Of a stretch of 64,000 nt of DNA, positions 16,229-24,338 are shown piece after piece. The position numbers and the translations under genes were made by a program. Below the pieces are notes generated by a model. The model did no database searches and was not told the DNA's origin. It was given only the letters and a program-made list of their open reading frames with translations. Position 1 is the stretch's first letter; each line of letters begins with the position of its first letter. The stretch is from NCBI RefSeq assembly GCF_037078405.1, contig NZ_JAYMGZ010000003.1, positions 1-64,000 on the forward strand, read 5' to 3'. The DNA is from Haloarcula sp. DT43 (GTDB lineage Archaea; Halobacteriota; Halobacteria; Halobacteriales; Haloarculaceae).

Positions 16229-16990
16229 ATGGCACCGGAGGAGAACACAATCACCGCGACCAGAACGTCGCTCCGGATAGTCGAGGCGCTGAAGCGACTG
16301 GACGGGGCAGGGACGACGGCGGTGGCCAACCACCTCGACATCGCCAAGAGCACCGTCCACAACCACTTGCGGACGCTGGAAGACGAGGGGTACATCACGA
16401 AGGAAGGCAGCGCCTACCGCGTGGGACTGCGGTTCCTGGAACTGGGGGAGTACAAGCGCCACCGGATGGACATCTACGAGACCGCCCGGCCGGAGGTCGC
16501 GTCGCTGGCCGAGGAGACGGGCGAGATGGCCAACGTGGCCGTCGAGGAACACGGCGAAGGCGTGTACCTCGCCCGCGCCGAGGGGACCGAAGCCGTCACG
16601 GTCGACACGTACGGCGGCAAGCGAGTGAACCTCCACTGCACCGCGCTCGGGAAGGCCATCCTCGCGGAACTGCCCGAGGAGCGGGTCGACGCCATCGTCG
16701 ACGAGCACGGCCTGCCGGCCCGGACGGAAAACACCATCACGGACCGGGCGGCGCTGAAGTCGGAACTCGCCGACATTCGGGAGCGGGGTCACGCGTGTGA
16801 CCACGAGGAGCGGCTCCCGGGCCTGCGGTGTGTCGCCGCTCCGGTCACTTCGGTGGACGGGGACCCGGTGGCGGCGCTCAGCGTCTCCGGACCCACGAGC
16901 CGTATCAAGGGCGACCGCTTCCACGAGGAAATCCCCGAACTGCTCCAGTCGGCGGTCAACGTCGTCGAAATCAACCTCACCTACTCCTGA
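16229..16990 (+). CDS. IclR family transcriptional regulator
   Basis: This 253-residue DNA-binding repressor or activator has an N-terminal winged helix-turn-helix (SLRIVEALKRLDGAGTTAVA and then NHLDIAKSTVHNHLRTLEDEGYI, about residues 15-65). A C-terminal effector-binding GAF-like domain carries GEMANVAVEEHGEGVYLARAEG near 105, LHCTALGKAILAEL near 140 and CVAAPVTSVDGDPVAALSVSGP near 205. Members sense small carbon metabolites. It lies divergent to the sugar ABC transporter operon, the usual position for a local regulator, so it probably controls that operon and perhaps the whole island. The start is chosen from the TATA-like box. Confidence 0.92.
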   Translation: MAPEENTITATRTSLRIVEALKRLDGAGTTAVANHLDIAKSTVHNHLRTLEDEGYITKEGSAYRVGLRFLELGEYKRHRMDIYETARPEVASLAEETGEMANVAVEEHGEGVYLARAEGTEAVTVDTYGGKRVNLHCTALGKAILAELPEERVDAIVDEHGLPARTENTITDRAALKSELADIRERGHACDHEERLPGLRCVAAPVTSVDGDPVAALSVSGPTSRIKGDRFHEEIPELLQSAVNVVEINLTYS

Positions 16991-17084
16991 GCCGTCCGCC
17001 CGGCGTTCGCCAGACGCGTCGGTTCGTTCCGCTGTACTGAACATCCGTGGTATGGCCCCTCATGACACGGATGCTCGACTCGTC

Positions 17085-17104
17085 TAACAGAAGTACGTCT
17101 GTTA
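17085..17104. repeat. perfect inverted repeat between convergent genes
   Basis: TAACAGA (17085-17091) and TCTGTTA (17098-17104) are perfect inverted copies around a 6 bp spacer. The element lies in the 203 bp gap between the ends of the IclR gene and the convergent amidohydrolase gene. It could be a bidirectional termination structure or a protein binding site. The arms are not GC-rich and no T-run follows, so a classic terminator is doubtful. Confidence 0.4.
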
Positions 17105-17193
17105 CAATTCCCAGGTTTGCCGTTTGCTTTCGCTGTCGATACGTTCAGCCCTGCGAAACGGGCGTTCGCTCAAGTGCGTCGTCCCGGCCCCGC

Positions 17194-18060
17194 TCACTCG
17201 TGAATCCGCTCGAAGGTCCGGTGGGCCAGATACGAGTACTCGCGGGCCGAGAGGAACGGCACCGCCTCGACCCACGAGAGGCAGTCCTCGTAGCCCGCCC
17301 AGTCGTCCATCCACGGGTAGTCGGACCCGAGCATGAGGCGCTCGGCCTCGAACCAGTCCACGAGGTTGCGGACGTACCCCCACATGTCCTCGTAGGGCCA
17401 CTCCGCCCCGCTGGACCGGGGGAGCGAACTCACCTTGACCGCGACGTTGTCGTGGGCAGCCAGCGCCTCGAACCCCGTCCAGGGGGCCGCGTCCGGGGCC
17501 GTCGTCTCGTCGGGGTAGGCCATGTGGTCGACGACTAGCTGTACGTCCGGATGCCGTTCGGCGAGCGTCGCCACCATCGGGAGCTGCTGGGCCTTCGGGA
17601 AGACGAACACGGCCGTTCCCTGCTCGGCGGCCTCGGCCCAGACCGGTGCCAGTTCTTCGTCGAGTATCCAGTCGGCGGTCCGATTTAGCTCCGTCGAGTG
17701 TTCCTCGTAGTCGAGGCAGGCGTGCATCCGGACGCCGAGCATCCGGTCGTGGCCGACGACCCGGCGGAGCCGCGCCCGGACCTCGTCGGGGTCACCGTAG
17801 AAGTCCATCAGGCCAACTCCCCACAGCCGGTCCGGGTACGCCTCGATGGCCCGCATCGTGTACTCGTTGGCTCGCACGCCGCGGCCGTACATCGGCGTCG
17901 TCACCATCACGGCTTCCTCGACGCCGGCGGCGTCCATGTCCGCGACGAGGTCGTGGGCGGTGTAGACCCCCTCCCAGCCCGGCGGGAGCACTGTCTCGGG
18001 CCAGGGTAGCTCCGCGGTGTCCGGTCCCCACGTGTGGGTGTGTGTATCGACGAAGCGCAT
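17194..18060 (-). CDS. amidohydrolase-2 family protein, sugar lactonase-like
   Basis: This protein of about 288 residues has the metal-dependent TIM-barrel fold of amidohydrolase family 2, which includes L-fuconolactonase and L-rhamnono-gamma-lactonase. Key residues are the metal motif HTHTWG near residue 6, LGVRMHACLDYEE near 105, the metal His in LVVDHMAYP near 180 and the Asp in MLGSDYPWMDD near 240. Beside an enolase-superfamily dehydratase, hydrolysis of a sugar lactone is the likely role. The ATG at 18060 starts MRFVDTHTHT. An in-frame GTG two codons upstream (18066) is an alternative with better spacing from a GGAGG at about 18079-18083. It is transcribed divergently from the dehydratase. 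Confidence 0.83.
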   Translation of the reverse strand: MRFVDTHTHTWGPDTAELPWPETVLPPGWEGVYTAHDLVADMDAAGVEEAVMVTTPMYGRGVRANEYTMRAIEAYPDRLWGVGLMDFYGDPDEVRARLRRVVGHDRMLGVRMHACLDYEEHSTELNRTADWILDEELAPVWAEAAEQGTAVFVFPKAQQLPMVATLAERHPDVQLVVDHMAYPDETTAPDAAPWTGFEALAAHDNVAVKVSSLPRSSGAEWPYEDMWGYVRNLVDWFEAERLMLGSDYPWMDDWAGYEDCLSWVEAVPFLSAREYSYLAHRTFERIHE

Positions 18061-18062
18061 CG

Positions 18063-18134
18063 TCACGCCGGAGCGTCGCCTCCCATGACGACGGCGGCCT
18101 CACTACCGGAGCCGACCTGTGTGTGTTTGACCAT
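18063..18134 (-). CDS. possible 23-residue leader peptide or micro-ORF
   Basis: A minus-strand ATG at 18134 opens a 23-codon frame (MVKHTQVGSGSEAAVVMGGD then APA) that ends in TGA at 18063-18065. The stop lies 2 bp before the amidohydrolase ATG and overlaps its alternative GTG start. The ATG sits inside GTGGTATGG, the same 9-mer that holds the dehydratase ATG on the other strand. A T-rich TATA-like stretch (TTTCATTT, about 18159-18166) lies near 28 bp upstream of it. It may be a short coupled leader peptide, a remnant, or chance. No homology is recognised. Confidence 0.3.
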   Translation of the reverse strand: MVKHTQVGSGSEAAVVMGGDAPA

Positions 18135-18219
18135 ACCACGGCAAACTACACACCACGGTGAAATGAAACCTCGGGAGACCCCACGTTTATCTCCCGTGGT
18201 GTCGCATAGTGTGGTATGG
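18131..18219. promoter_or_regulatory. divergent promoter with nested dyad symmetry
   Basis: CCATACCAC (18131-18139) and its inverse GTGGTATGG (18211-18219) flank the region. Inside them ACACCACGG (18150-18158) and its inverse CCGTGGTGT (18194-18202) form a second pair. CGGGAGA (18172-18178) and TCTCCCG (18190-18196) form a third perfect inverted repeat that brackets the TATA-like TTTAT (18186-18190) of the dehydratase gene. Each half thus reads CCATACCAC-N8to10-ACACCACGG. The arrangement fits binding of a dimeric regulator that controls both divergent genes, plausibly the IclR protein. Confidence 0.55.
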
Positions 18220-19391
18220 CACCGGAAATAACCAGCATCGAGTCCGTCGAGTTCGCCTACCCCATCGAGGACGTCGGGACAGACCAGCACGGGTTCAACC
18301 TCGTGTACGAACCGGGCGCGGTAACGGAGCGGAAACTGTTCGCCGTCAAGGTTCACACCGACGAGGGCATCACGGGCGAGTACGTCGGCGGCAACTCGCC
18401 TGGAGCTGCCCAGATAAACACCTTCGCCGACTACCTCGTCGGGAAGAACCCGCTCGAACGCGAGCGCCACTGGAGCGAGGTGAAGCGGGCGCTGCGGAAG
18501 TACGACCGGATGGGTATCGGCCCCATCGACATCGCGCTGTGGGACTACGCCGGCAAGAAGTACGACGCGCCCATCCACGAACTGCTCGGCACCTACCGGA
18601 CCCGACTGCCCGCCTACGCCTCCACGTATCACGGGGACGAGAACGGCGGGCTCGACACGCCCGCGGCCTTCGCCGACTTCGCCGAGGACTGTCGCTCGAT
18701 GGGGTACGGCGGGTTCAAAATCCACGGCTGGGGCGGCAGCGAGGGGGCCCGGGACCTGGACCGCGAGATTGCGGCGGTCCACGCCGTCGGCGAGGCTGTC
18801 GGCGACGAGATGGACCTGATGCACGACCCCGCCTGCGAACTGGAGACGTTCGCCGACGCCCTGAAGCTCGGGCGCGCGCTCGACGAAGAGGGCTTCTTCT
18901 GGTACGAGGACCCCTACCGGGACGGCGGCGTCTCACAGCACGCCCATCGGAAACTCCGCCAGGCCCTCGACACCCCCATCCTCCAGACCGAACACGTCCG
19001 CGGGCTGGAGCCGGCGACGGACTTCGCGGCCAACGAGTCGACGGACTTCCTGCGCGCGGACCCGGAGTACGACGGCGGCATCACCGGCGCGATGAAGCGG
19101 GCGAAGGTCGCGGAAGGGTTCGGCTTGGACGTGGAGTTCCACGCCCCGGGACCCGCCCAGCGCCACTGCATCGCAGCGATTCGCAACACGAACTACTACG
19201 AACTCGCCCTGGTCCATCCCGACGCGCCCAACACCCAGCCGCCGGTGTACGAGGGCGGCTACTCCGACATGCTCGACACGGTCGACGACGACGGCACGGT
19301 CGAAGTCCCCGACGGACCGGGCCTGGGCGTCGACTACGACTGGGCGTACATCGAAGACAACGCCACGGGGAGCGTTCACACGTACGACTGA
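18216..19391 (+). CDS. mandelate racemase/muconate lactonizing enzyme family dehydratase
   Basis: This 391-residue enolase-superfamily enzyme probably dehydrates a sugar acid (aldonate) to a 2-keto-3-deoxy acid. The capping domain covers about residues 1-125 and the barrel the rest. Barrel residues visible are Lys in GGFKIHGW near 168, metal ligands Asp in DLMHDPACE near 205, Glu in FWYEDPYRDGG near 230 and Glu in LQTEHVRG near 258, and a late His in VEFHAPGP near 308. The substrate cannot be fixed by motif. L-rhamnonate, L-fuconate or a similar acid is plausible given the lactonase-like neighbour and the mutarotase. The gene ends 1 bp before the next start, so the two are co-transcribed. Confidence 0.88.
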   Translation: MAPEITSIESVEFAYPIEDVGTDQHGFNLVYEPGAVTERKLFAVKVHTDEGITGEYVGGNSPGAAQINTFADYLVGKNPLERERHWSEVKRALRKYDRMGIGPIDIALWDYAGKKYDAPIHELLGTYRTRLPAYASTYHGDENGGLDTPAAFADFAEDCRSMGYGGFKIHGWGGSEGARDLDREIAAVHAVGEAVGDEMDLMHDPACELETFADALKLGRALDEEGFFWYEDPYRDGGVSQHAHRKLRQALDTPILQTEHVRGLEPATDFAANESTDFLRADPEYDGGITGAMKRAKVAEGFGLDVEFHAPGPAQRHCIAAIRNTNYYELALVHPDAPNTQPPVYEGGYSDMLDTVDDDGTVEVPDGPGLGVDYDWAYIEDNATGSVHTYD

Positions 19392-19392
19392 C

Positions 19393-20490
19393 ATGACATA
19401 CAGAGCCGGCATCATCGGGACGGGCGGCATCGCTGGGATGGGCATCCTCGGGATGCACGACGAGGCGGACATCGGCCAGAAGAAGGTCAGAGCCAGCCAC
19501 GCCGGGGGCTACAGCGCGACCGACGGCGTCGAACTGGTGGCCGTCGCCGACGTCGACGAGTCGAAACTCGACCGGTTCGGCGAGGCCTGGGAAATCCCGC
19601 CCGACCGGCGGTACGTCGGCCACGAGTCGATGCTCGCGGCGGAGGACCTCGACATCGTCTCCGTCTGTACGCCGTCGTACCTCCACGCCGACCACGTCGT
19701 CGACGCCGCCGAGTCTGCGGCCGACCCCGGACTCGTCTGGTGTGAGAAGCCCATCGCCTCCTCCGTCAGCGACGCCGAGGAGATGGTCGCCGTCTGCGCG
19801 GAGACGGACACGGAACTGCTCGTCAACCACTCCTTCCGGTTCACCACGAAACTCCAGCGACTCAGGGACCTCATCCAGGGCGAGGACCTCCTCGGTGACG
19901 TCCACGCCGTCGCCACGCAGTTCCGAATGGAACTGTTGCGGAACTCCACTCACCTGCTCGACACGCTCGTGTATCTGCTCGACGCCCGTGCCGAGCGGGT
20001 GTCGGGCTACATCACGGGCGAGAACGAGGCCGTCGACTCACTCGAAGCCGAAGAGCACGTCGACGACGCCGGCGGCGGCGGATTCGTGGTGATGGACGAC
20101 GGCAGTTTCGTCACCATCGACTGCACCATCCCACGGGACGCCTCCTCGATGACGCTCCAGTTCGTCGGCAGCGAGGGCAAGCTCTACCTCAACAACGACG
20201 ACGGGGAGTGGCGGTACTGGCGACTCGACGACGGCACGCACGTCGAGGCCACCCTGCCGGGTATCGACGGAGCCTGGACGTGGGACGAGGACTATCGCGA
20301 CGCCTTCGCCAACGCCGCCGCCGACGCCGTGGCCGTCCTCGACGGGGCCATCGAGAACCCCTCGACGGGCGAGGAGGCGACACGCTCCCTGGAGATAATC
20401 GTCGGCTTCTACGTCTCCCACTACACCGGCGGCCAGGTGTCGGTCCCGCTCGCCCGTCCACTGCGGGACGTGACTATCACGTCGTGGTGA
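19393..20490 (+). CDS. Gfo/Idh/MocA family oxidoreductase
   Basis: This 365-residue NAD(P)-dependent oxidoreductase has an N-terminal Rossmann fold (AGIIGTGGIAGMGILGMH, residues 4-21) with an inserted segment of about 20 residues before the second strand. EKPIASSVSDAEEM near 117 is the conserved EKP motif with the catalytic Lys. The C-terminal alpha/beta domain begins near NHSFRFTTKLQRLRDL. Members oxidise sugars, inositols or sugar acids. It is tightly linked to the dehydratase gene (1 bp gap), so it probably acts in the same pathway, either on the starting sugar or on a keto intermediate. Confidence 0.88.
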   Translation: MTYRAGIIGTGGIAGMGILGMHDEADIGQKKVRASHAGGYSATDGVELVAVADVDESKLDRFGEAWEIPPDRRYVGHESMLAAEDLDIVSVCTPSYLHADHVVDAAESAADPGLVWCEKPIASSVSDAEEMVAVCAETDTELLVNHSFRFTTKLQRLRDLIQGEDLLGDVHAVATQFRMELLRNSTHLLDTLVYLLDARAERVSGYITGENEAVDSLEAEEHVDDAGGGGFVVMDDGSFVTIDCTIPRDASSMTLQFVGSEGKLYLNNDDGEWRYWRLDDGTHVEATLPGIDGAWTWDEDYRDAFANAAADAVAVLDGAIENPSTGEEATRSLEIIVGFYVSHYTGGQVSVPLARPLRDVTITSW

Positions 20491-20823
20491 ACGGACCGCC
20501 CCACCGTCGCTCGCCTTTCTGAATATATGGAACTATGATAGTAGATTCAGAGCTATTTACAGGATCAGAAGTTTAAATAAATAAAACCACAGTCAAATAC
20601 AAATATTCAAAATTAAAATATCGAATTTGATTAGATACAGACACAGTCTGATTTCAAAAATCTCTACTCTCTCCGTGGGCCGCTCAAGGCTGAAGTCGAT
20701 TACCGTCGACGACGTCCAGGCGTCCCGCTCCGACGTACCGTCTGGCAGATTGACTTAAGCGGCCTTTCAGTATAGCATCAGAATCAAGCCACACAGCGGC
20801 CAAGGATGGCGTAGGTTCAATCC
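20491..20823. other. AT-rich intergenic region
   Basis: These 333 bp carry no gene. About 20520-20660 is markedly AT-rich, with runs such as AAATAAATAAAA, against the GC-rich flanks. It likely holds the terminator of the dehydratase-oxidoreductase pair and promoter elements for the cupin gene. The TATA-like candidate nearest the cupin start is not well placed for a leaderless transcript. Confidence 0.4.
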
Positions 20824-21225
20824 ATGGACATCACAAGCGACTGTTCGCGACTCTCCGTCGAAGGGCCCGACGAGTACTTCACAGGCGAGACGCGGATAGA
20901 CCCCCTGTTCGACTCGCAGGCCGAGGCTCGCGCCGCGGCGGCGAGCGTCACGTTCGAACCGGGCGCTCGCACCGCGTGGCACACCCACCCGCTGGGGCAG
21001 CGACTCATCGTCACGAGCGAGTGCGGGCTCGTCCAGCGCGAGGGCGGAGACATCGAGCGGATTCGGGCGGGTGACGTGGTCTGGTTCCCGCCGGGTGAAA
21101 AGCACTGGCACGGCGCGACGCCGGAGAAGGCGATGACCCACATCGCCGTCCAGGAGGAGCGAGACGGCGAGGCCGTCACCTGGCTGGACCACGTCACTGA
21201 CGAGGAGTACCAGCCCGAATCCTGA
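20824..21225 (+). CDS. cupin domain protein
   Basis: This 133-residue single-cupin protein has metal-binding motif 1 [17 protein letters not shown], with His at about residues 58 and 60 and a later Glu, and motif 2 [16 protein letters not shown] with His near 98 and 100. The group resembles small cupins annotated near sugar catabolism and mandelonitrile-lyase-like cupins. The role may be sugar-acid isomerisation or lactone chemistry, but this is inference. It is followed after 81 bp by an aldo/keto reductase on the same strand. Confidence 0.85.
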   Translation: MDITSDCSRLSVEGPDEYFTGETRIDPLFDSQAEARAAAASVTFEPGARTAWHTHPLGQRLIVTSECGLVQREGGDIERIRAGDVVWFPPGEKHWHGATPEKAMTHIAVQEERDGEAVTWLDHVTDEEYQPES

Positions 21226-21306
21226 GTCACCGCGACCGGGCGAACCGACGCCGCCCGCTCCATCCGACCGATAGACTGATGCGAACGACGTGGCTGTTTC
21301 GATTCG

Positions 21307-22140
21307 ATGCCACCAGAAGACCTCCCCCCGCTCGGACTGGGGACCTACTCCGACGACAACCGCGAACAGTGGCGTGACAACGTCCGGACCGCGCTCGACG
21401 TCGGCTTCCGGCACGTCGACACCGCGCAGGTGTACGAGAACGAACAGTACGTGGGCGAGGGGCTCCGCGAGGCCGACGTGGCCCGTGACGACATCTGGCT
21501 CTCGACGAAGACCGTCCACCACGACGTGCCACCCTCCGTCGAGCAGGTCCCGGCGGCCATCGACGGCTGTCTCGACCGGCTCGGCGTCGATACCGTGGAC
21601 CTGCTCTACGTCCACTGGCCCTCCGGAATCTACGACCACGAGGCCGTCCTGCCCGCCTACGACGCCGCCTACGAGGCCGGCAAGACCCGCAACGTCGGGC
21701 TCTCGAACTTCACGCCCGACCTGCTGGACGAGGCGATGGCCGTGCTCGACGCGCCGCTGTACGCCCATCAGGCTGAGATGCATCCGCTGCTCCCCCAGCG
21801 GGACCTAGTCGACCACGCACAGACTCACGACTACACCTTCGTCGCGTACTCGCCGCTGGCCCAGGGGGCAGTGTTCGACGTCCCCGAAATCCGCGAGGTC
21901 GCGGAGAAACACGACGCCACGCCGGCGCAGGTGAGCCTGGCGTGGGTCCTCTCGCACGACAACGTCGCCGCCATCCCGAAGGCAAGCAGCCGCGAGCACA
22001 TGGTACAGAACCTCGCCGCGGCCGACCTGGAACTGGACGACGAGGACGTCTCGCTGATAGATTCCATCGACCGCCGCCACCGGGTCATCGACCCCGACCA
22101 CGGTCCGTGGAACTGGGAATCCGACTCTCTCAGTAACTAA
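21307..22140 (+). CDS. aldo/keto reductase
   Basis: This 277-residue AKR is of the 2,5-diketo-D-gluconate reductase-like group. The tetrad is visible as Asp and Tyr in HVDTAQVYENE near residue 40, Lys in WLSTKTVHHD near 67 and His in LLYVHWPSG near 101. Later motifs are NVGLSNFTPDLLDEA near 130 and the cofactor segment AAIPKASSREHMVQN near 222. It could reduce keto sugars or keto acids formed in this island. It is a different branch from the AKR at 9496-10521 and about 60 residues shorter. Confidence 0.9.
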   Translation: MPPEDLPPLGLGTYSDDNREQWRDNVRTALDVGFRHVDTAQVYENEQYVGEGLREADVARDDIWLSTKTVHHDVPPSVEQVPAAIDGCLDRLGVDTVDLLYVHWPSGIYDHEAVLPAYDAAYEAGKTRNVGLSNFTPDLLDEAMAVLDAPLYAHQAEMHPLLPQRDLVDHAQTHDYTFVAYSPLAQGAVFDVPEIREVAEKHDATPAQVSLAWVLSHDNVAAIPKASSREHMVQNLAAADLELDDEDVSLIDSIDRRHRVIDPDHGPWNWESDSLSN

Positions 22141-22262
22141 CCCCCGGTCACGGCGGCTGCCGTCCGGAGTGACGGTGGCGTCGACGCCGTTCGACGACCC
22201 GCCGCGAACCGGCACACATCTCCGGGCTCGGTCGCCTGCGTGTCGGTGGTGACGCGCAGCGT

Positions 22263-24338
22263 TCAGGTGTCGTGCTCGAAGGTCGCCACGATATCTCGCA
22301 CTGACCGCCCGACGTGGATTCGGTTGGTGCCGTCGGGGACGGTCCAGCCGCTGGTTTCATCGTAATAGGCGAACGCCTCCTCAGTCAGTGAGACGCTCGC
22401 TGTCGTCGCCTCGCCTGGCGCAAGTGAGAGCCGGGCAAAGCCCGCGAGTTCGCGCGGCGGCGTCTCGACCGGTGCCGCTGCCTTTTCGACGTACACCTGG
22501 ACGACAGCCGTCCCGGGGCGGTCGCTCGTGTTCCGGACGGAAACTTCGACGGTTCCGCCCCCGTCCGTCCCCGTCAGCGTCGGCTGCCCGTACTCTATCG
22601 AAGCGTAGGAGAGACCGTGGCCGAACGGGAACGTCGGCTCGAGACGCTCCTTTCCGAAGTGCCGATAGCCGACGAAGATTCCCTCGTCGTAGCGTGCAAC
22701 ATCATCCCGACCCGGATATGCGGATTCGTCAGTAGCCGGATACGCTGCAGGTTCGCCGAAGGTCACGGGTAGGCGACCGCCGGTCTCGGCGTCGCCGAAC
22801 AGCACCGCGGCCAGGGCCTCACCGTCGGCCTGTCCCGGATACCAGGTCTGAACCACGGCGTCGACCGAACCGAGCCAGGGAAGGTCGACAGGCCCACTCG
22901 TCCGGAGGACAACCACGGTCCGCTCGGCCACTTCGGCGACAGCCGAGACGAGTTCGTCCTGTCGACCGGGCAGTGTCATGTCCTCACGGTCAAGGAACTC
23001 CGTGGCGTCGTCCTGAACGACTACGACCGCGGTGTCGGCGCTTTCGGCTGCCGCGACCGCGTCGTCGAGGTCCGCATCGGAGGGTTCGCTCGATTCCTGG
23101 GTGTCACCGAAGACGACCGCCTCCGCGATGGGTTCGACGCCGCGCTCGAACGTGACTGCTGTCCCTCGCTGTCTGAGTCCTTCTACAGGTGAGGATTCGA
23201 CCGACGCCGTTACCTCTGAGGAGCCGCCGCCGCCGAGTTTGGCTCCGTCAGCGTTCGGGCCAAGGACCGCTAGCGAGTCGTCGTCGGCAACCGGCAACGC
23301 GTCGTCGTTTTTCAACAGGACGGTCCCCGAGACGGCAATCCGCCGCGCGAGTTCCCGATGTGCGTCTGTATCTGACTTCCCGTCGGGGTCGCCGGGCCAG
23401 TCGAACCGCTCCATCGTGGTAAGAATCCGCTCAACCTTCTCGTCGATGGTCGACTCGGCGACCTCGCCGTTCTCGACGGCGTCCTGGAGTGGGCCGCCGA
23501 ACAGCGCAGGGACATCGGGCAGGTGTGGCATCTCGAGGTCGTTGACCGGACCGGTGTCGTCGAGTTCGGACTCGGGCAGATACTGCTCGCGAGTTATCCC
23601 GGGCATCTCCATATCGAGCCCGGCGTTCGCCGCGGCGACAGTGCTCCGTGTCCCCCACCAGTCTGACATCACGAACCCCTCGAACCCCCATTCGTCTTTC
23701 AGCACGTCGGAGAGCAGGCGCGCGTGTTCGCCCATGAACGTGCCGTTGACCCGATTGTAGGCGGTCATCACGGATGCGACGTCCGCCTCTTCGACTGCGG
23801 CGCGGAACGCGGGGAGATAGATTTCTCTGAGTGCCCGCTCCTCGACCTCCGCGCTGACCTCGTACCGGGTTTCCTCCTGATTGTTTGCGACGAAGTGTTT
23901 AATCGTCGCGCCGACACCCGCGGACTGAATCCCTTTTATCGTCGTGACGCCGATTCGAGCGGTCAGGTACGGGTCTTCACTGTAGTATTCGAAATTCCGT
24001 CCGCCGGTCGGGACTCGGATGATGTTGACGCCCGGTGCAAGTACGACGTGTTGCCCGTGGGCTGCGGTTTCTTGGCCCAGCTCCGCGCCGAACTCCCGCG
24101 CTAGGGCAGGGTCCCACGACGCGGCCAAGGAGATAGAGGCCGGGAAGGCGGTCGCCGACTCGCCGAACGCCCGGACGCCCAGTGGCCCGTCGACCAGCCG
24201 CAACGGTGGGATGTCGAGCCGCTCGACACCAGGAGTGTATCCCGTCGAGGTCTGGTCGGGGTCGACAGTACCGTGAATCAGTCCGAGTTTCTCGGACAGT
24301 GTGAGTTCCTCAATGAGTGTATCGATGTCTCGGTTCAT
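22263..24338 (-). CDS. glycoside hydrolase family 3 beta-glucosidase
   Basis: This 691-residue GH3 enzyme removes terminal beta-linked glucose (or xylose) from oligosaccharides. The N-terminal TIM barrel includes the KHFVANNQEETR region near residue 135, YNRVNG near 190 and the nucleophile Asp in FVMSDWWGT near 223. An (alpha/beta)6 sandwich follows (residues about 300-500, with LAVLGPNADGAKLGGGGSS), then a C-terminal fibronectin-III-like domain (from about 590). No signal peptide is present, so it acts in the cytoplasm on imported sugars. The open frame runs upstream to 24449, but that part is Arg-rich, so I start at MNRDIDTLIEEL. It is the last gene of the sugar island. Confidence 0.92.
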   Translation of the reverse strand: MNRDIDTLIEELTLSEKLGLIHGTVDPDQTSTGYTPGVERLDIPPLRLVDGPLGVRAFGESATAFPASISLAASWDPALAREFGAELGQETAAHGQHVVLAPGVNIIRVPTGGRNFEYYSEDPYLTARIGVTTIKGIQSAGVGATIKHFVANNQEETRYEVSAEVEERALREIYLPAFRAAVEEADVASVMTAYNRVNGTFMGEHARLLSDVLKDEWGFEGFVMSDWWGTRSTVAAANAGLDMEMPGITREQYLPESELDDTGPVNDLEMPHLPDVPALFGGPLQDAVENGEVAESTIDEKVERILTTMERFDWPGDPDGKSDTDAHRELARRIAVSGTVLLKNDDALPVADDDSLAVLGPNADGAKLGGGGSSEVTASVESSPVEGLRQRGTAVTFERGVEPIAEAVVFGDTQESSEPSDADLDDAVAAAESADTAVVVVQDDATEFLDREDMTLPGRQDELVSAVAEVAERTVVVLRTSGPVDLPWLGSVDAVVQTWYPGQADGEALAAVLFGDAETGGRLPVTFGEPAAYPATDESAYPGRDDVARYDEGIFVGYRHFGKERLEPTFPFGHGLSYASIEYGQPTLTGTDGGGTVEVSVRNTSDRPGTAVVQVYVEKAAAPVETPPRELAGFARLSLAPGEATTASVSLTEEAFAYYDETSGWTVPDGTNRIHVGRSVRDIVATFEHDT

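Noticed and set aside
20811-20823. tRNA-like T-arm sequence GGTTCAATCC before the cupin gene
   Set aside because: The flanking bases do not pair as a T stem, and no acceptor, D or anticodon arms can be drawn.
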